Source of the DNA: CAZTII01 sp964613305
GTDB taxonomy: Bacteria > Bacillota_I > Bacilli_A > Erysipelotrichales > Erysipelotrichaceae
Length of the DNA stretch: 14,715 nt
Reading direction: 5' to 3'
Assembly: GCA_964613305.1 (NCBI GenBank)
Contig: CAZTII010000048.1
Location: 1 to 14,715, forward strand
The notes beneath the pieces are model-generated. The model saw only the letters and a program-made list of their open reading frames with translations. It was not told where the DNA came from and searched no databases. The translations under genes and the position numbers were made by a program. Positions 1-7,593 of the stretch are shown here, one piece after another. Position 1 is the first letter of the stretch. The number at the start of each line of letters is the position of its first letter.

Positions 1-1
1 A

Positions 2-160
2 CTAATTCACTCATTTTTGTGGATTAGTTTTTGTTTTGGGGTGTGAACAGTAACAGTGGATATGGTTGATCGTAATGAAGGAGTAAGCTATTTTGCGAGT
101 CCTTTAAAATCAATGAAATATATGATAGAGGTTTTTATTAGTATTATATTTTTACAGTAG
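2..160 (+). pseudogene. 3' remnant of a family 2 glycosyltransferase (apparently broken)
   Basis: The frame ending in TAG at 158-160 reads, from base 47, VTVDMVDRNEG followed by VSYFASPLKSMKYM and a hydrophobic end (IEVFISIIFLQ). This fits the C-terminal tail of family 2 glycosyltransferases of the polyprenyl-phosphate-sugar or wall-polysaccharide type, where a V-x-V-x-M-x-x-R-x-x-G-x-S-Y pattern precedes a K-S-x-x-Y-M helix. Such genes often sit directly before DUF2304 genes, as here. The frame is interrupted by TGA at 44-46. The other two frames are also closed within the first 53 bases, so no intact reading frame enters from the left. The internal ATG at 62 has no ribosome binding site. 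It could be a nonsense mutation, a frameshift or a recombination scar; the upstream sequence needed to choose is outside the window. Confidence 0.45.
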
Positions 161-174
161 TTAGGGGGTGTCGT

Positions 175-513
175 ATGTCGTTACAATTATCATTAATTAT
201 CGGTAGTATTTTAAGCTTTATTTTCATTTTCGTTATGATGATTCGTTTTCGTATGGATGTTCGATACTCTGTTATTTGGATATTATGGGGATTAGCTATT
301 TTATTAATTGCTTTTTTTCCTAGCCTCGTCGATATTATTTCTCATATCATCGGCATTTCAGTTCCTACGAATACAGTATTTTTAATTTTTATCTTTTTAC
401 TATATATTTTAAGTTTTTATTTATTTATTAGAATTTCGGTGTTAAATAATGAAATAAAATCATTAACGTATGCCATTTCTATTGTTAAGAAAGAGCTTGA
501 CGAAAAAAAATGA
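175..513 (+). CDS. DUF2304 family small membrane protein
   Basis: A 112-aa hydrophobic protein with three likely membrane segments, about residues 3-22, 32-50 and 66-87, then a short charged cytoplasmic tail (NNEIKSLTYAISIVKKELDEKK). The pattern of W-x-L/W, F-F-P-S, I-I-G-I, P-x-N-x-V-F and a terminal I-S-x-L-x-x-E-I-x-x-L matches DUF2304. Members of that family are typically encoded next to polyprenyl-phosphate glycosyltransferases and are thought to assist polysaccharide or lipid-linked sugar assembly; their biochemical role is not established. A strong AGGGGGTG element (163-170) precedes the ATG. The stop codon overlaps the start of the following glycosyltransferase (ATGA), so translation of the two is probably coupled. 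The preceding glycosyltransferase tail looks broken, so this gene may have lost its usual partner. Confidence 0.85.
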   Translation: MSLQLSLIIGSILSFIFIFVMMIRFRMDVRYSVIWILWGLAILLIAFFPSLVDIISHIIGISVPTNTVFLIFIFLLYILSFYLFIRISVLNNEIKSLTYAISIVKKELDEKK

Positions 514-1703
514 AAAAAATATTAATGATACCTGGAGGGTTTGTTCCATATAATGATACTGTTACACTACTTTCCTATAAGCACTTACGTAATTGTGATG
601 TGACTATTGATGTTATTGCGTTAAGGGGTAAAGAAGATAGTAGCTTAAAGAAAAGTATAGAAAATGACAAAAACTATTCTAAATTTCATGTTACTTATGT
701 CTGTGATTATGATGATGCGGTAGCGACATTGGCCCGTAAAAATGTTATTTCGGGAATGTTTAATGTGATGCGGTATGTACTGAAGTCATTTAAAAAAGGC
801 TTGAATAAGGAATATGGTGTCATATATACATCAAGTATTCCCGCCTTTACTCATGTGACAGGGTATTTAATAAAAAAAATAAGAAAAGAAGAAGTTGTGT
901 GGATTGCTTCACTCAGTGATCCATTAAAAAACTCACCATATAAACATGATCAAGAAACAATGTCTGAGTACTCACTGATTGAAAAAATAGGATTTTATGT
1001 ATATACCTTTTTATATATGGGCAGTTGGTATGAAAAGATATGTCAACAATACGCGGATAAAGTAGTTTATATTTGTAAGGAACAGATGGAGTTTACAACG
1101 AATCAGTATCCTTCTATTGAAAATACTATAAATAAAGCACTGTTAATTCCAATTAATTATATCGAAGAATGGGAATTGTATCAGAATTTAATGACGATGA
1201 AAAAGAATAATCAAAACGATTATTTTGTTATATCTCATTTTGGTCGTGTTTATGGTCATCGTAAAATTAGTGAATTTTTACAAGCGATGAAAGAAATTAA
1301 AGAATTAGGATTAAGTAAAAAAATAGTGTTTAAACAAGTTGGTGAATTTATTCCGCGTATTAATTATGATGAAGTGTTGACGATGATGTCTGAAAGTGAT
1401 TGTTTAGCATTATTTGATACAATTCTTACAGAGGATGAAATACAACCATATTTACCATCAAAGTCTTTGGAATATTTATTATCTCAAAAAGAACTATTGA
1501 TTATCACTACATCAAAAAGTCCATCATATCGAATATTTAGTGAATTAGGTTATACTTGTTGTAGACATGATGTTGTTGAAATAAAGAATAGATTATTAAC
1601 CTTACTTTCAAGTTGCGAAGAAGTACATGTCGATTATACTTCTTTTGAAAATAAGGTTGCGACGAAAGAGTTAACTGATTATATTATGAAGAAGCTACAA
1701 TAA
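510..1703 (+). CDS. GT-B fold glycosyltransferase (GT4-like), surface polysaccharide
   Basis: A 397-aa soluble protein resembling GT-B glycosyltransferases of the GT4 type. The N-terminal half starts with a beta-strand and Gly loop (KKILMIPGGFVPY) and contains aromatic, membrane-associating stretches around 160-175. The C-terminal half carries the nucleotide-sugar side: HFGRVYGHRK (243-252) at the start of the second Rossmann domain and LPSKSLEYLLSQKELLI (315-331), which corresponds to the P-S-K-x-x-E-Y-L donor-binding region. It would transfer a sugar from a nucleotide donor to a growing cell-surface glycan; donor and acceptor cannot be read from the sequence. The start codon overlaps the DUF2304 stop by 4 bases, so it is the last gene of the same operon. 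A terminator follows within 30 bases. Family assignment is firm at the superfamily level and tentative below that. Confidence 0.8.
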   Translation: MKKILMIPGGFVPYNDTVTLLSYKHLRNCDVTIDVIALRGKEDSSLKKSIENDKNYSKFHVTYVCDYDDAVATLARKNVISGMFNVMRYVLKSFKKGLNKEYGVIYTSSIPAFTHVTGYLIKKIRKEEVVWIASLSDPLKNSPYKHDQETMSEYSLIEKIGFYVYTFLYMGSWYEKICQQYADKVVYICKEQMEFTTNQYPSIENTINKALLIPINYIEEWELYQNLMTMKKNNQNDYFVISHFGRVYGHRKISEFLQAMKEIKELGLSKKIVFKQVGEFIPRINYDEVLTMMSESDCLALFDTILTEDEIQPYLPSKSLEYLLSQKELLIITTSKSPSYRIFSELGYTCCRHDVVEIKNRLLTLLSSCEEVHVDYTSFENKVATKELTDYIMKKLQ

Positions 1704-1729
1704 CTAATTAAATAGCGTAATTATGGATA

Positions 1730-1779
1730 AAAAAACGAAAGTGGTAATTGCCTCTGGCAACGAATTACTTTCGTTTTTT
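1730..1779. terminator. Bidirectional intrinsic terminator between convergent genes
   Basis: A 12-bp outer stem (1730-1741 AAAAAACGAAAG with 1768-1779 CTTTCGTTTTTT) encloses a 3-bp stem (1745-1747 with 1765-1767) and a 5-bp inner hairpin TTGCC-TCT-GGCAA (1748-1760). The run of T at 1774-1779 serves the + strand glycosyltransferase unit. The A run at 1729-1735 gives a U-tract for the - strand operon ending at 1788. One structure can therefore end both transcripts. Confidence 0.9.
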
Positions 1780-1787
1780 ATGTGCAT

Positions 1788-2969
1788 TTATAAACTTTCT
1801 TTAATTACTTCGGCAAGAGCTTTAATTCCTTTGACAATCCGTTCTTCATCCATATTTGAATAATTTAAACGACATGTGTTAAATTTTTTATTTTCTCCTG
1901 GAAAGAATGGATCTCCTGGAACGAAAGCTACTTTTTTCTCGAGTGCTTTGAATGCTAAATCTCTTGCATTGATGTGTTCAGGGAATTCTAACCATGTGAA
2001 TAAACCACCACTTGGATGAGTAAATTTCACTTCTTTTGGGAATTCTTCTTCCATTGTTTTTAACATTAAATCACGTCTTGAACGATATAATTTAATGGTT
2101 TTTTGGATGTGTTCATCTAAATCATATTGTTCTAAAAAGCGTGCTGCTTGAATTTGTGAAATCGAGTTAGTATGTAAGTCAGCGCTTTGTTTGATCATAA
2201 TGTATTTGTGTAATATTTCTTTTGATGCACAAATCCAACCTAAACGCATTCCTGGACACAATATTTTAGAAAATGTTCCAAGGAAGATAACTCTTCCATC
2301 GGTATCAAAGCTTTTAAAAGAAGGTCGTACTTCGCCTTCAAAGCGAAGTTCTCCATATGGATTATCTTCAAGGATTAATACATCGTATTTTCTAGCTAAT
2401 TCTACAAGACCTTTTCTTCTCTCTACTGACCATGTTCTACCGGTAGGATTTTGAAAATCAGGAATTGCATAAATAAATTTAACGCGTTCAGTTGTTTGTA
2501 GAACGTGTTCTAAGTGGCTTAACACCATTCCTTCATCATCGGTATCAATTGTCTTGTATGTTGGCATATACGAGTTAAACGCATTTGTAGCGCCAAAATA
2601 CGTTGGATTTTCACATACGATGACATCACCTTTATCAATAAAAATTTTTCCACTAAAGTCTAAACCTTGTTGCGAACCTGAAGTAATTAGAATATCGTTA
2701 AATGTTGTTTCAACGCCTAATTTTTTCATTCTTTCCGCAATTTTCTGACGTAAAGGATTGTATCCTTCAGTAGTACTATATTGCATTGCTTTTGTTCCTT
2801 CATTGACTAACACTTGATGAGAAACAACTTTAAGTTCTTCTAAAGGAAAAGTTTCTGGCGCTGGTAAACCACCAGCAAATGAAATAATATCACCTTGTTC
2901 GGTTAATTTAAGTAGTTCACGAATTTCCGATGCTTTAACATACTGCATTCTTTCAGCGTATCGATTCAT
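1788..2969 (-). CDS. PLP-dependent class I/II aminotransferase (LysN/ARO8-like), likely branched-chain role
   Basis: A 393-aa fold type I aminotransferase. Numbered from the chosen Met, visible landmarks are Y64 (QYSTTEGYNPLR), the SGSQQGLD phosphate-binding turn near 97-104, N174 (FQNPTG), D202 and Y205 (LEDNPYGELR; D202 pairs with the PLP ring nitrogen), the Schiff-base lysine K235 and R242 (GTFSKILCPGMRLGW), and the substrate carboxylate arginine R367 (CRLNYSN). The family includes 2-aminoadipate, aromatic and broad-specificity aminotransferases and the catalytic half of MocR regulators; no DNA-binding domain is present here. It is the last gene of the leuB-ABC-ilvC-ilvD operon, so conversion of 2-keto acids to valine, isoleucine and leucine is a reasonable inference. 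The ilvD stop overlaps the AGGAG. Two adjacent ATGs exist; the second (2967-2969), 6 nt from AGGAG, is better spaced than the first (2970-2972, 3 nt). Confidence 0.88.
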   Translation of the reverse strand: MNRYAERMQYVKASEIRELLKLTEQGDIISFAGGLPAPETFPLEELKVVSHQVLVNEGTKAMQYSTTEGYNPLRQKIAERMKKLGVETTFNDILITSGSQQGLDFSGKIFIDKGDVIVCENPTYFGATNAFNSYMPTYKTIDTDDEGMVLSHLEHVLQTTERVKFIYAIPDFQNPTGRTWSVERRKGLVELARKYDVLILEDNPYGELRFEGEVRPSFKSFDTDGRVIFLGTFSKILCPGMRLGWICASKEILHKYIMIKQSADLHTNSISQIQAARFLEQYDLDEHIQKTIKLYRSRRDLMLKTMEEEFPKEVKFTHPSGGLFTWLEFPEHINARDLAFKALEKKVAFVPGDPFFPGENKKFNTCRLNYSNMDEERIVKGIKALAEVIKESL

Positions 2970-2978
2970 CATTTTCTC

Positions 2979-4634
2979 CTAGTCGTTTAAGTAACATGCG
3001 CCATCATCTGCGGATGATACATGTTCTTGATAACGTTTTAAGTAACCAGTTAATTGTTTTTCAAAAGGTTTTAAGTTTGCACGGCGTTTAGCTAATGTTT
3101 CTTCATCAACTTGTAAATCTAGAATGCCGTTGATGATATCAACGATGATTGTATCGCCATCTTCAACTAAAGCAATAGGGCCACCTGCCGCTGCTTCAGG
3201 GGAAACATGTCCAATCGCGGCACCACGGCTTCCACCAGAGAAACGACCATCCGTAATTAAAGCAACTGAATTATCTAATCCTATACCATTTAAAGCAGAA
3301 GTTGGTGATAACATCTCACGCATACCTGGTCCACCTTTTGGCCCTTCATAACGAATGATAATAGCGTCGCCTGGTTGAATTGTTAAACCAAGGATTTCTT
3401 TTTGTGCTTCTTCTTCACTGTTAAATACACGAGCACGTAATGTTTTTTGCATCATTTCTGGCAATACACCGGCTGATTTTACAACTGCGCCATTTGGGGC
3501 AAGAGTTCCAAATAACACTTTTAATCCACCTACAGGTGAGAATGGATTTGTCACAGGACGAATAATTCCACCTAAACATTTGTATTTGATTAGTTCACCA
3601 ATTGGTTTTAAAGCAACTGTCATGCAATCTTTATTGATCAAATCTAATTTTGAAAGTTCATCAAGAACACCATAGATTCCACCGGAAGCATCTAAGTCTT
3701 CAATATGATCTTTTCCTGATGGTGATAATTTACATAAGTTTGGTGTCTTTTTATTAATTTCATCGATAACGCGTAAATTGATTGGACATTTTGCTACTTT
3801 AGCAATTGCGCTTAAATGTAAAATAGTGTTTGTTGAACAACCTAAAGCCATATCCATGATAAGTGCATTTTCAAATGCTTTTGGCGTTAAGATATCTAAA
3901 GGACGAATGTTTTGTTCAACGAGTTTCATGATTTGTTCGCCACTTTTTTTCGCAATGACTTTACGTTTTGCATATACAGCTGGAACGGTTCCATTTCCTT
4001 CTAAAGCCATTCCCAATGCTTCGGTAATACAGTTCATGGAATTTGCTGTAAACATACCTGAACAAGAACCACATGTTGGACAAGCAGAATGTTCAATTAA
4101 TGAAAACTCTTCGTCAGACATTGTATTTTTCGCTTTGCTACCTACTGCTTCAAAAGCAGTAATTAAATCGATGTTTCTTGTAGGAAGTTTTCCTTTTAAC
4201 ATTGGTCCACCACTTACAATGATTGTTGGAATGTTTAATTTTGCCGCAGCGATAAGAGCTGCAGGAACGGATTTATCGCAGTTTGGAACGATAACTAATC
4301 CATCGAATTGATGTGCTTTCACCATTACTTCAATGGTATCAACAATTAATTCTCTACTAGGTAATGAATAATTCATTCCCTCATGATTCATCGCAATTCC
4401 ATCACATACAGCAATAGAAGGGAATTCAAATGGAATTCCTCCTGCCATATAAACACCTTTTTTTACTTCAGCGGCAATTTCGCGTAAATGAATATGTCCA
4501 GGAACGATTTCATTGAACATGTTGCAGATTCCGATAAATGGTTTTTTGAAATCACTATCGTCTAAACCTAAAGCTCTTAATAATGATCGGTGTGGAGCTC
4601 GAGCATAACCTGATTTAATTTTATCACTATTCAT
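2979..4634 (-). CDS. ilvD: Dihydroxy-acid dehydratase
   Basis: Dehydrates 2,3-dihydroxyisovalerate and 2,3-dihydroxy-3-methylvalerate to the keto acids that precede valine, leucine and isoleucine; an iron-sulfur enzyme of the cytoplasm. The 551-aa length is normal for IlvD. Recognisable elements are the Mg-binding CDGIAMNHEGM (77-87), SLPSRELI (90-97), NCDKS (118-122; cluster Cys119, Mg-bridging Lys121), SGGPM (141-145) and CPTCGSCSG (185-193). The position equivalent to the third cluster cysteine of [2Fe-2S] enzymes (PCN) reads PGH (45-47) here, as in the E. coli [4Fe-4S] enzyme, so an oxygen-labile [4Fe-4S] cluster is inferred. The ATG follows AAGGAG by 6 nt. It lies 70 bp after ilvC with a hairpin in the gap, and its TAG stop is part of the next gene's ribosome binding site. 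Confidence 0.97.
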   Translation of the reverse strand: MNSDKIKSGYARAPHRSLLRALGLDDSDFKKPFIGICNMFNEIVPGHIHLREIAAEVKKGVYMAGGIPFEFPSIAVCDGIAMNHEGMNYSLPSRELIVDTIEVMVKAHQFDGLVIVPNCDKSVPAALIAAAKLNIPTIIVSGGPMLKGKLPTRNIDLITAFEAVGSKAKNTMSDEEFSLIEHSACPTCGSCSGMFTANSMNCITEALGMALEGNGTVPAVYAKRKVIAKKSGEQIMKLVEQNIRPLDILTPKAFENALIMDMALGCSTNTILHLSAIAKVAKCPINLRVIDEINKKTPNLCKLSPSGKDHIEDLDASGGIYGVLDELSKLDLINKDCMTVALKPIGELIKYKCLGGIIRPVTNPFSPVGGLKVLFGTLAPNGAVVKSAGVLPEMMQKTLRARVFNSEEEAQKEILGLTIQPGDAIIIRYEGPKGGPGMREMLSPTSALNGIGLDNSVALITDGRFSGGSRGAAIGHVSPEAAAGGPIALVEDGDTIIVDIINGILDLQVDEETLAKRRANLKPFEKQLTGYLKRYQEHVSSADDGACYLND

Positions 4635-4658
4635 ATGTCTCTCCTTATCTAAAAGTCA

Positions 4659-4697
4659 TGCCTTACAATCAAGCAAGATTCACTCAATCATAAGGCA
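4659..4697 (-). other. Intercistronic hairpin between ilvC and ilvD
   Basis: TGCCTTA (4659-4665) and TAAGGCA (4691-4697) are perfect 7-bp complementary arms around a 25-nt loop. In the - strand transcript the hairpin begins 7 nt after the ilvC stop and ends before the ilvD ribosome binding site. Only a broken CTTTTAG follows, so it is a poor terminator. It could act as an mRNA-stability or processing element separating ilvC from ilvD levels. The arms are seen directly; the role is inferred. Confidence 0.45.
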
Positions 4698-4704
4698 ATG
4701 TTTA

Positions 4705-5688
4705 CTATTTCTTGATGAAGCTCATCATTGAGCGTAATTTTTTACCTGTTTCAACAATTTTGTGGTCAAGTTCTAATTGTTTGATACGGTTGTATTCAGG
4801 ACGGCCAGTTTTATTTTCATTGATCCAATTATTAGCGAATGTTCCTTCTTTGATTTCAGCTAATACTTTTTTCATTTCTTTTCTTGTTTCTTCAGTTACG
4901 ATACGACGACCAATCATGTAGTCTCCATATTCGGCAGTATCAGAAACTGAGTAGCGCATATTTTCGAATCCACCTTCATAAATTAAGTCAACGATTAATT
5001 TCATTTCATGTAGACATTCGAAGTATGCGATTTCTGGTTGGTATCCAGCGTCAACTAATGTATCGAAACCAGCTTTGATAAGTTCAGTAACACCACCACA
5101 TAATACAGCTTGTTCACCGAATAAGTCAGTTTCTGTTTCTTCTTGGAATGTTGTTTCAATAACACCAGCACGAAGAGCGCCAATTCCTTTAGCGTATGCT
5201 AAGGCATAGTCTTTTGCTTTTCCAGAAGCGTCTTGATGAATAGCGATTAATGCTGGAACACCATTTCCTTCTTGGTAAACGCGGCGAACTAAATGACCAG
5301 GTCCTTTAGGAGCTACCATGAATACATCGATGAAATCTGGTGGAGTGATTTGTTTGAAGTGAATGTTGAAACCGTGAGCGAAAATTAAGCCTTGTCCTTT
5401 GCGTAAGAATGGAGCGATTTCGTTGTCATAAACAGCTTTTTGTCTTTCATCTGGTAATAAAATCATAAGGAAGTCAGCTTCTTGAGCACATTCGCTTACT
5501 GTTTTAACAACTAATCCCATTTCTTCAGCTTTTGGTTTGCTTGTAGAATCAGCTCTTAAGCCTACCATTACATCAACTCCTGATTCTTTTAAGTTTAATG
5601 CATGGGCGTGACCTTGAGAACCGTAGCCTAAGATAGCTACTTTTTTACCTGTAAATAAATCTAAATTACCGTCGTTTTCATAAAACAT
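4705..5688 (-). CDS. ilvC: Ketol-acid reductoisomerase (class I, short form)
   Basis: Converts 2-acetolactate or 2-aceto-2-hydroxybutyrate to the 2,3-dihydroxy acids using NAD(P)H and Mg2+. At 327 aa it is a short class I enzyme. The Rossmann loop is GYGSQGHAHA (21-30). The beta2-alphaB loop is GLRADSTSK (43-51); an Arg plus two Ser here usually grip the 2'-phosphate, which suggests NADPH. His105 (AHGFN), K128 (APKGPGH) and the metal ligands D188 and E192 (ETDLFGEQ) and E224 and E228 (YFECLHEMK) are all present. A strong AAGGAGG precedes the ATG, and the ABC ATPase stop is 23 bp upstream. Its substrate comes from acetolactate synthase, whose genes are not in the window. The product goes to IlvD, encoded next. 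Confidence 0.97.
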   Translation of the reverse strand: MFYENDGNLDLFTGKKVAILGYGSQGHAHALNLKESGVDVMVGLRADSTSKPKAEEMGLVVKTVSECAQEADFLMILLPDERQKAVYDNEIAPFLRKGQGLIFAHGFNIHFKQITPPDFIDVFMVAPKGPGHLVRRVYQEGNGVPALIAIHQDASGKAKDYALAYAKGIGALRAGVIETTFQEETETDLFGEQAVLCGGVTELIKAGFDTLVDAGYQPEIAYFECLHEMKLIVDLIYEGGFENMRYSVSDTAEYGDYMIGRRIVTEETRKEMKKVLAEIKEGTFANNWINENKTGRPEYNRIKQLELDHKIVETGKKLRSMMSFIKK

Positions 5689-5711
5689 ATTTTTTTCCTC
5701 CTTATATGATT

Positions 5712-6503
5712 TTAGAAATGATTTTTAACGATTATCCAAGGACGTTCATCAATAAAGTGAACGTTTAGATCAGTTTGAAACGCTAGGGATAAATTTTCAT
5801 CCGTGACTACTTCTTTTTTCTCTCCAGCTTTTAAAATTTTACCCTCGTGTAGCAAGGCGACATGAGTAGTTTGAGGTACAATTTCTTCCACACTATGGGT
5901 TACGAAGATAATTGTTTTTTCACTATTTTTGCATAGTGTATTTAACGCATATAACAATTCCTCTCGTGCTTTCAAGTCTAAATTAGCACAAGGTTCATCT
6001 AATATTAATAAGTCACTATCAATCATAAAGGAACGAGCGATAAGTACTTTTCGTCTTTCTCCTTCGGAAAGAGTGTAAAATAGTTGATTCTTTAACGGAT
6101 TTAAGTGAAATTGTTCCATTAATTGTTGGGCTTTTTTTTCATCTTCTTGACTTACTTCTTCATATAAGCCAATCGTATTTAAATTACCTGAACGAACGAT
6201 ATCGATTACTTTTTCAACATTCAGGCTTGTTTGAAATTGACCTAATGTTGAACTAACAAAACCGATTCTTTTTTTTATTGGTGACCAATTCGCTTTTCCA
6301 AATGTTTTTCCTAAAACATCAACTTCGCCACTAGTTGGCCAAGTATATGCCATTACCATCGATAAAAGCGTTGATTTTCCTGAACCATTTTGACCAAGTA
6401 ATGCCCATTTTTCACCTTTTTTAACGGTCCAATTAACTCCTTTTAGGATATTATTAAAATCTCTGCGAAAGGTAACATCACGATATTCTAGAACAGTGCT
6501 CAT
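5712..6503 (-). CDS. Stand-alone ABC ATP-binding protein (YlmA-like)
   Basis: A 263-aa single nucleotide-binding domain. Walker A is GQNGSGKST (37-45), the signature is LSEGERRKV (145-153), Walker B is LLILDEP (165-171), the D-loop is NLDL and the switch histidine is H203 (FVTHS). Where most importers have a Q-loop glutamine the sequence reads IGFVSST (80-86); Ser at that point resembles the YlmA/ModF-type subgroup as far as I recall. There is no membrane segment, and no permease or binding protein is encoded nearby, so transport cannot be assumed. The start overlaps the leuB stop by 4 bp (ATGA) and ilvC follows 23 bp later, so it is an integral part of the branched-chain operon. Possible roles are an ATPase for an unlinked permease or a soluble regulatory ATPase; neither is shown by the sequence. 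Confidence 0.85.
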   Translation of the reverse strand: MSTVLEYRDVTFRRDFNNILKGVNWTVKKGEKWALLGQNGSGKSTLLSMVMAYTWPTSGEVDVLGKTFGKANWSPIKKRIGFVSSTLGQFQTSLNVEKVIDIVRSGNLNTIGLYEEVSQEDEKKAQQLMEQFHLNPLKNQLFYTLSEGERRKVLIARSFMIDSDLLILDEPCANLDLKAREELLYALNTLCKNSEKTIIFVTHSVEEIVPQTTHVALLHEGKILKAGEKKEVVTDENLSLAFQTDLNVHFIDERPWIIVKNHF

Positions 6504-7567
6504 AGACGTTTTAAAATTTCATCCGTAATTTCAATTGTTCCTAAAGGATTACTTTTGGATAAATCACCAGTACGATATCCATCTGCTAATGTTTTTTCAA
6601 CAGCGTTTTCAATGGCGCAAGCTTCTGTTTCTAATGCGAAAGAGTGACGTAACATCATTGCTAAGGATAAGATTGTCGCGATTGGATTAGCGATGTTTTT
6701 ACCTGCGATATCAGGAGCTGAACCATGAATTGGCTCATACAAGTGAATACCACTTTCACCAAAACTTGAAGAAGCTAACATACCGATGGAACCTGTAATC
6801 ATGCTTGCTTCATCCGATAAAATATCACCAAAGATATTATTAGTTAAGATAACATCGAATTGGGCAGGATTTTTAACTAGTTGCATAGCACAGTTATCTA
6901 CGTACATAAAGTCAAGGCTAACACTTGGATAATCAGTAGCTACTTCTTTTACGACTTCTCGCCATAATTTTGATGAATCAAGAACATTTGCTTTATCAAC
7001 TAAACATAGTTTTTTGCGTTGTCTACCAGAAGCGATTTCAAATGCTTTGATGGCAATGCGTCGTATTTCCATTTCATTGTAACGTTCAGTATCGTGTGCT
7101 TCACGACCAAAGTCACCAATACAACTTCCGCGATCACCGAAGTAAATACCGCCTGTTAATTCTCGTACAATGACGATATCAACACCTTGTTCCACAATAC
7201 TATCTTTTAAAGGACTATCATGCTTTAGTTCTTTATAGATAACAACGGGACGAATATTGGCAAATAGACCTAACTCTTTGCGTATTTTTAATAGACCTTT
7301 TTCTGGACGAATACTAGGATCGATACTATCCCATGCTGGACCACCTACGGCTCCAAGCAAGACCGCATCGCTTTTCTTACAAACGTCGAGAGTACAATCA
7401 GGAAGAGGAACACCGAACTTATCGATTGCACAACCACCCATATCGACGAATTCTAAGGCAAATTGATGATTGTATTTTTCTTCAATTGTCTTTAAGACTC
7501 GTAAGGTTTGGTCGACAATTTCAACACCTATGCCATCTCCTTTAATTACAGCGATTTTTTTATTCAT
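6500..7567 (-). CDS. leuB: 3-isopropylmalate dehydrogenase
   Basis: Oxidatively decarboxylates 3-isopropylmalate to 2-ketoisocaproate in leucine synthesis (NAD+, divalent metal). The 355-aa length is typical. Substrate-binding residues by family alignment are R96 (KIRKELGLF), R106 (NIRPV), R135 and Y142 (RELTGGIYFG), K192 and D224, with metal aspartates D248 and D252 (FGDILSDEAS). The NAD-binding loop HGSAPDIAGK is also present. RELTGGIYFG favours LeuB over isocitrate or tartrate dehydrogenases. It is the first gene of the - strand operon, with AAGGAG 5 nt before the ATG and an extended -10 about 27 nt upstream. leuA and leuCD are absent from the window, so the leucine branch must be completed elsewhere or the enzyme has an atypical partner set. 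Confidence 0.96.
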   Translation of the reverse strand: MNKKIAVIKGDGIGVEIVDQTLRVLKTIEEKYNHQFALEFVDMGGCAIDKFGVPLPDCTLDVCKKSDAVLLGAVGGPAWDSIDPSIRPEKGLLKIRKELGLFANIRPVVIYKELKHDSPLKDSIVEQGVDIVIVRELTGGIYFGDRGSCIGDFGREAHDTERYNEMEIRRIAIKAFEIASGRQRKKLCLVDKANVLDSSKLWREVVKEVATDYPSVSLDFMYVDNCAMQLVKNPAQFDVILTNNIFGDILSDEASMITGSIGMLASSSFGESGIHLYEPIHGSAPDIAGKNIANPIATILSLAMMLRHSFALETEACAIENAVEKTLADGYRTGDLSKSNPLGTIEITDEILKRL

Positions 7568-7593
7568 ACTAACTCCTTAATTTAATCTTTCCT

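Noticed and set aside
44..46. TGA read as tryptophan (code 4), which would restore the upstream glycosyltransferase frame.
   Set aside because: DUF2304, leuB and the HAD gene all end in TGA at tight overlaps with the next gene, and tryptophans in confident proteins are TGG. The standard code applies.
3778..4311. A 177-aa open frame on the + strand opposite ilvD.
   Set aside because: It lies wholly within the highly conserved ilvD coding region, has no ribosome binding site and encodes no recognisable motif. It is an antisense shadow, as are the smaller frames opposite the aminotransferase, ilvC, leuB and HAD genes.
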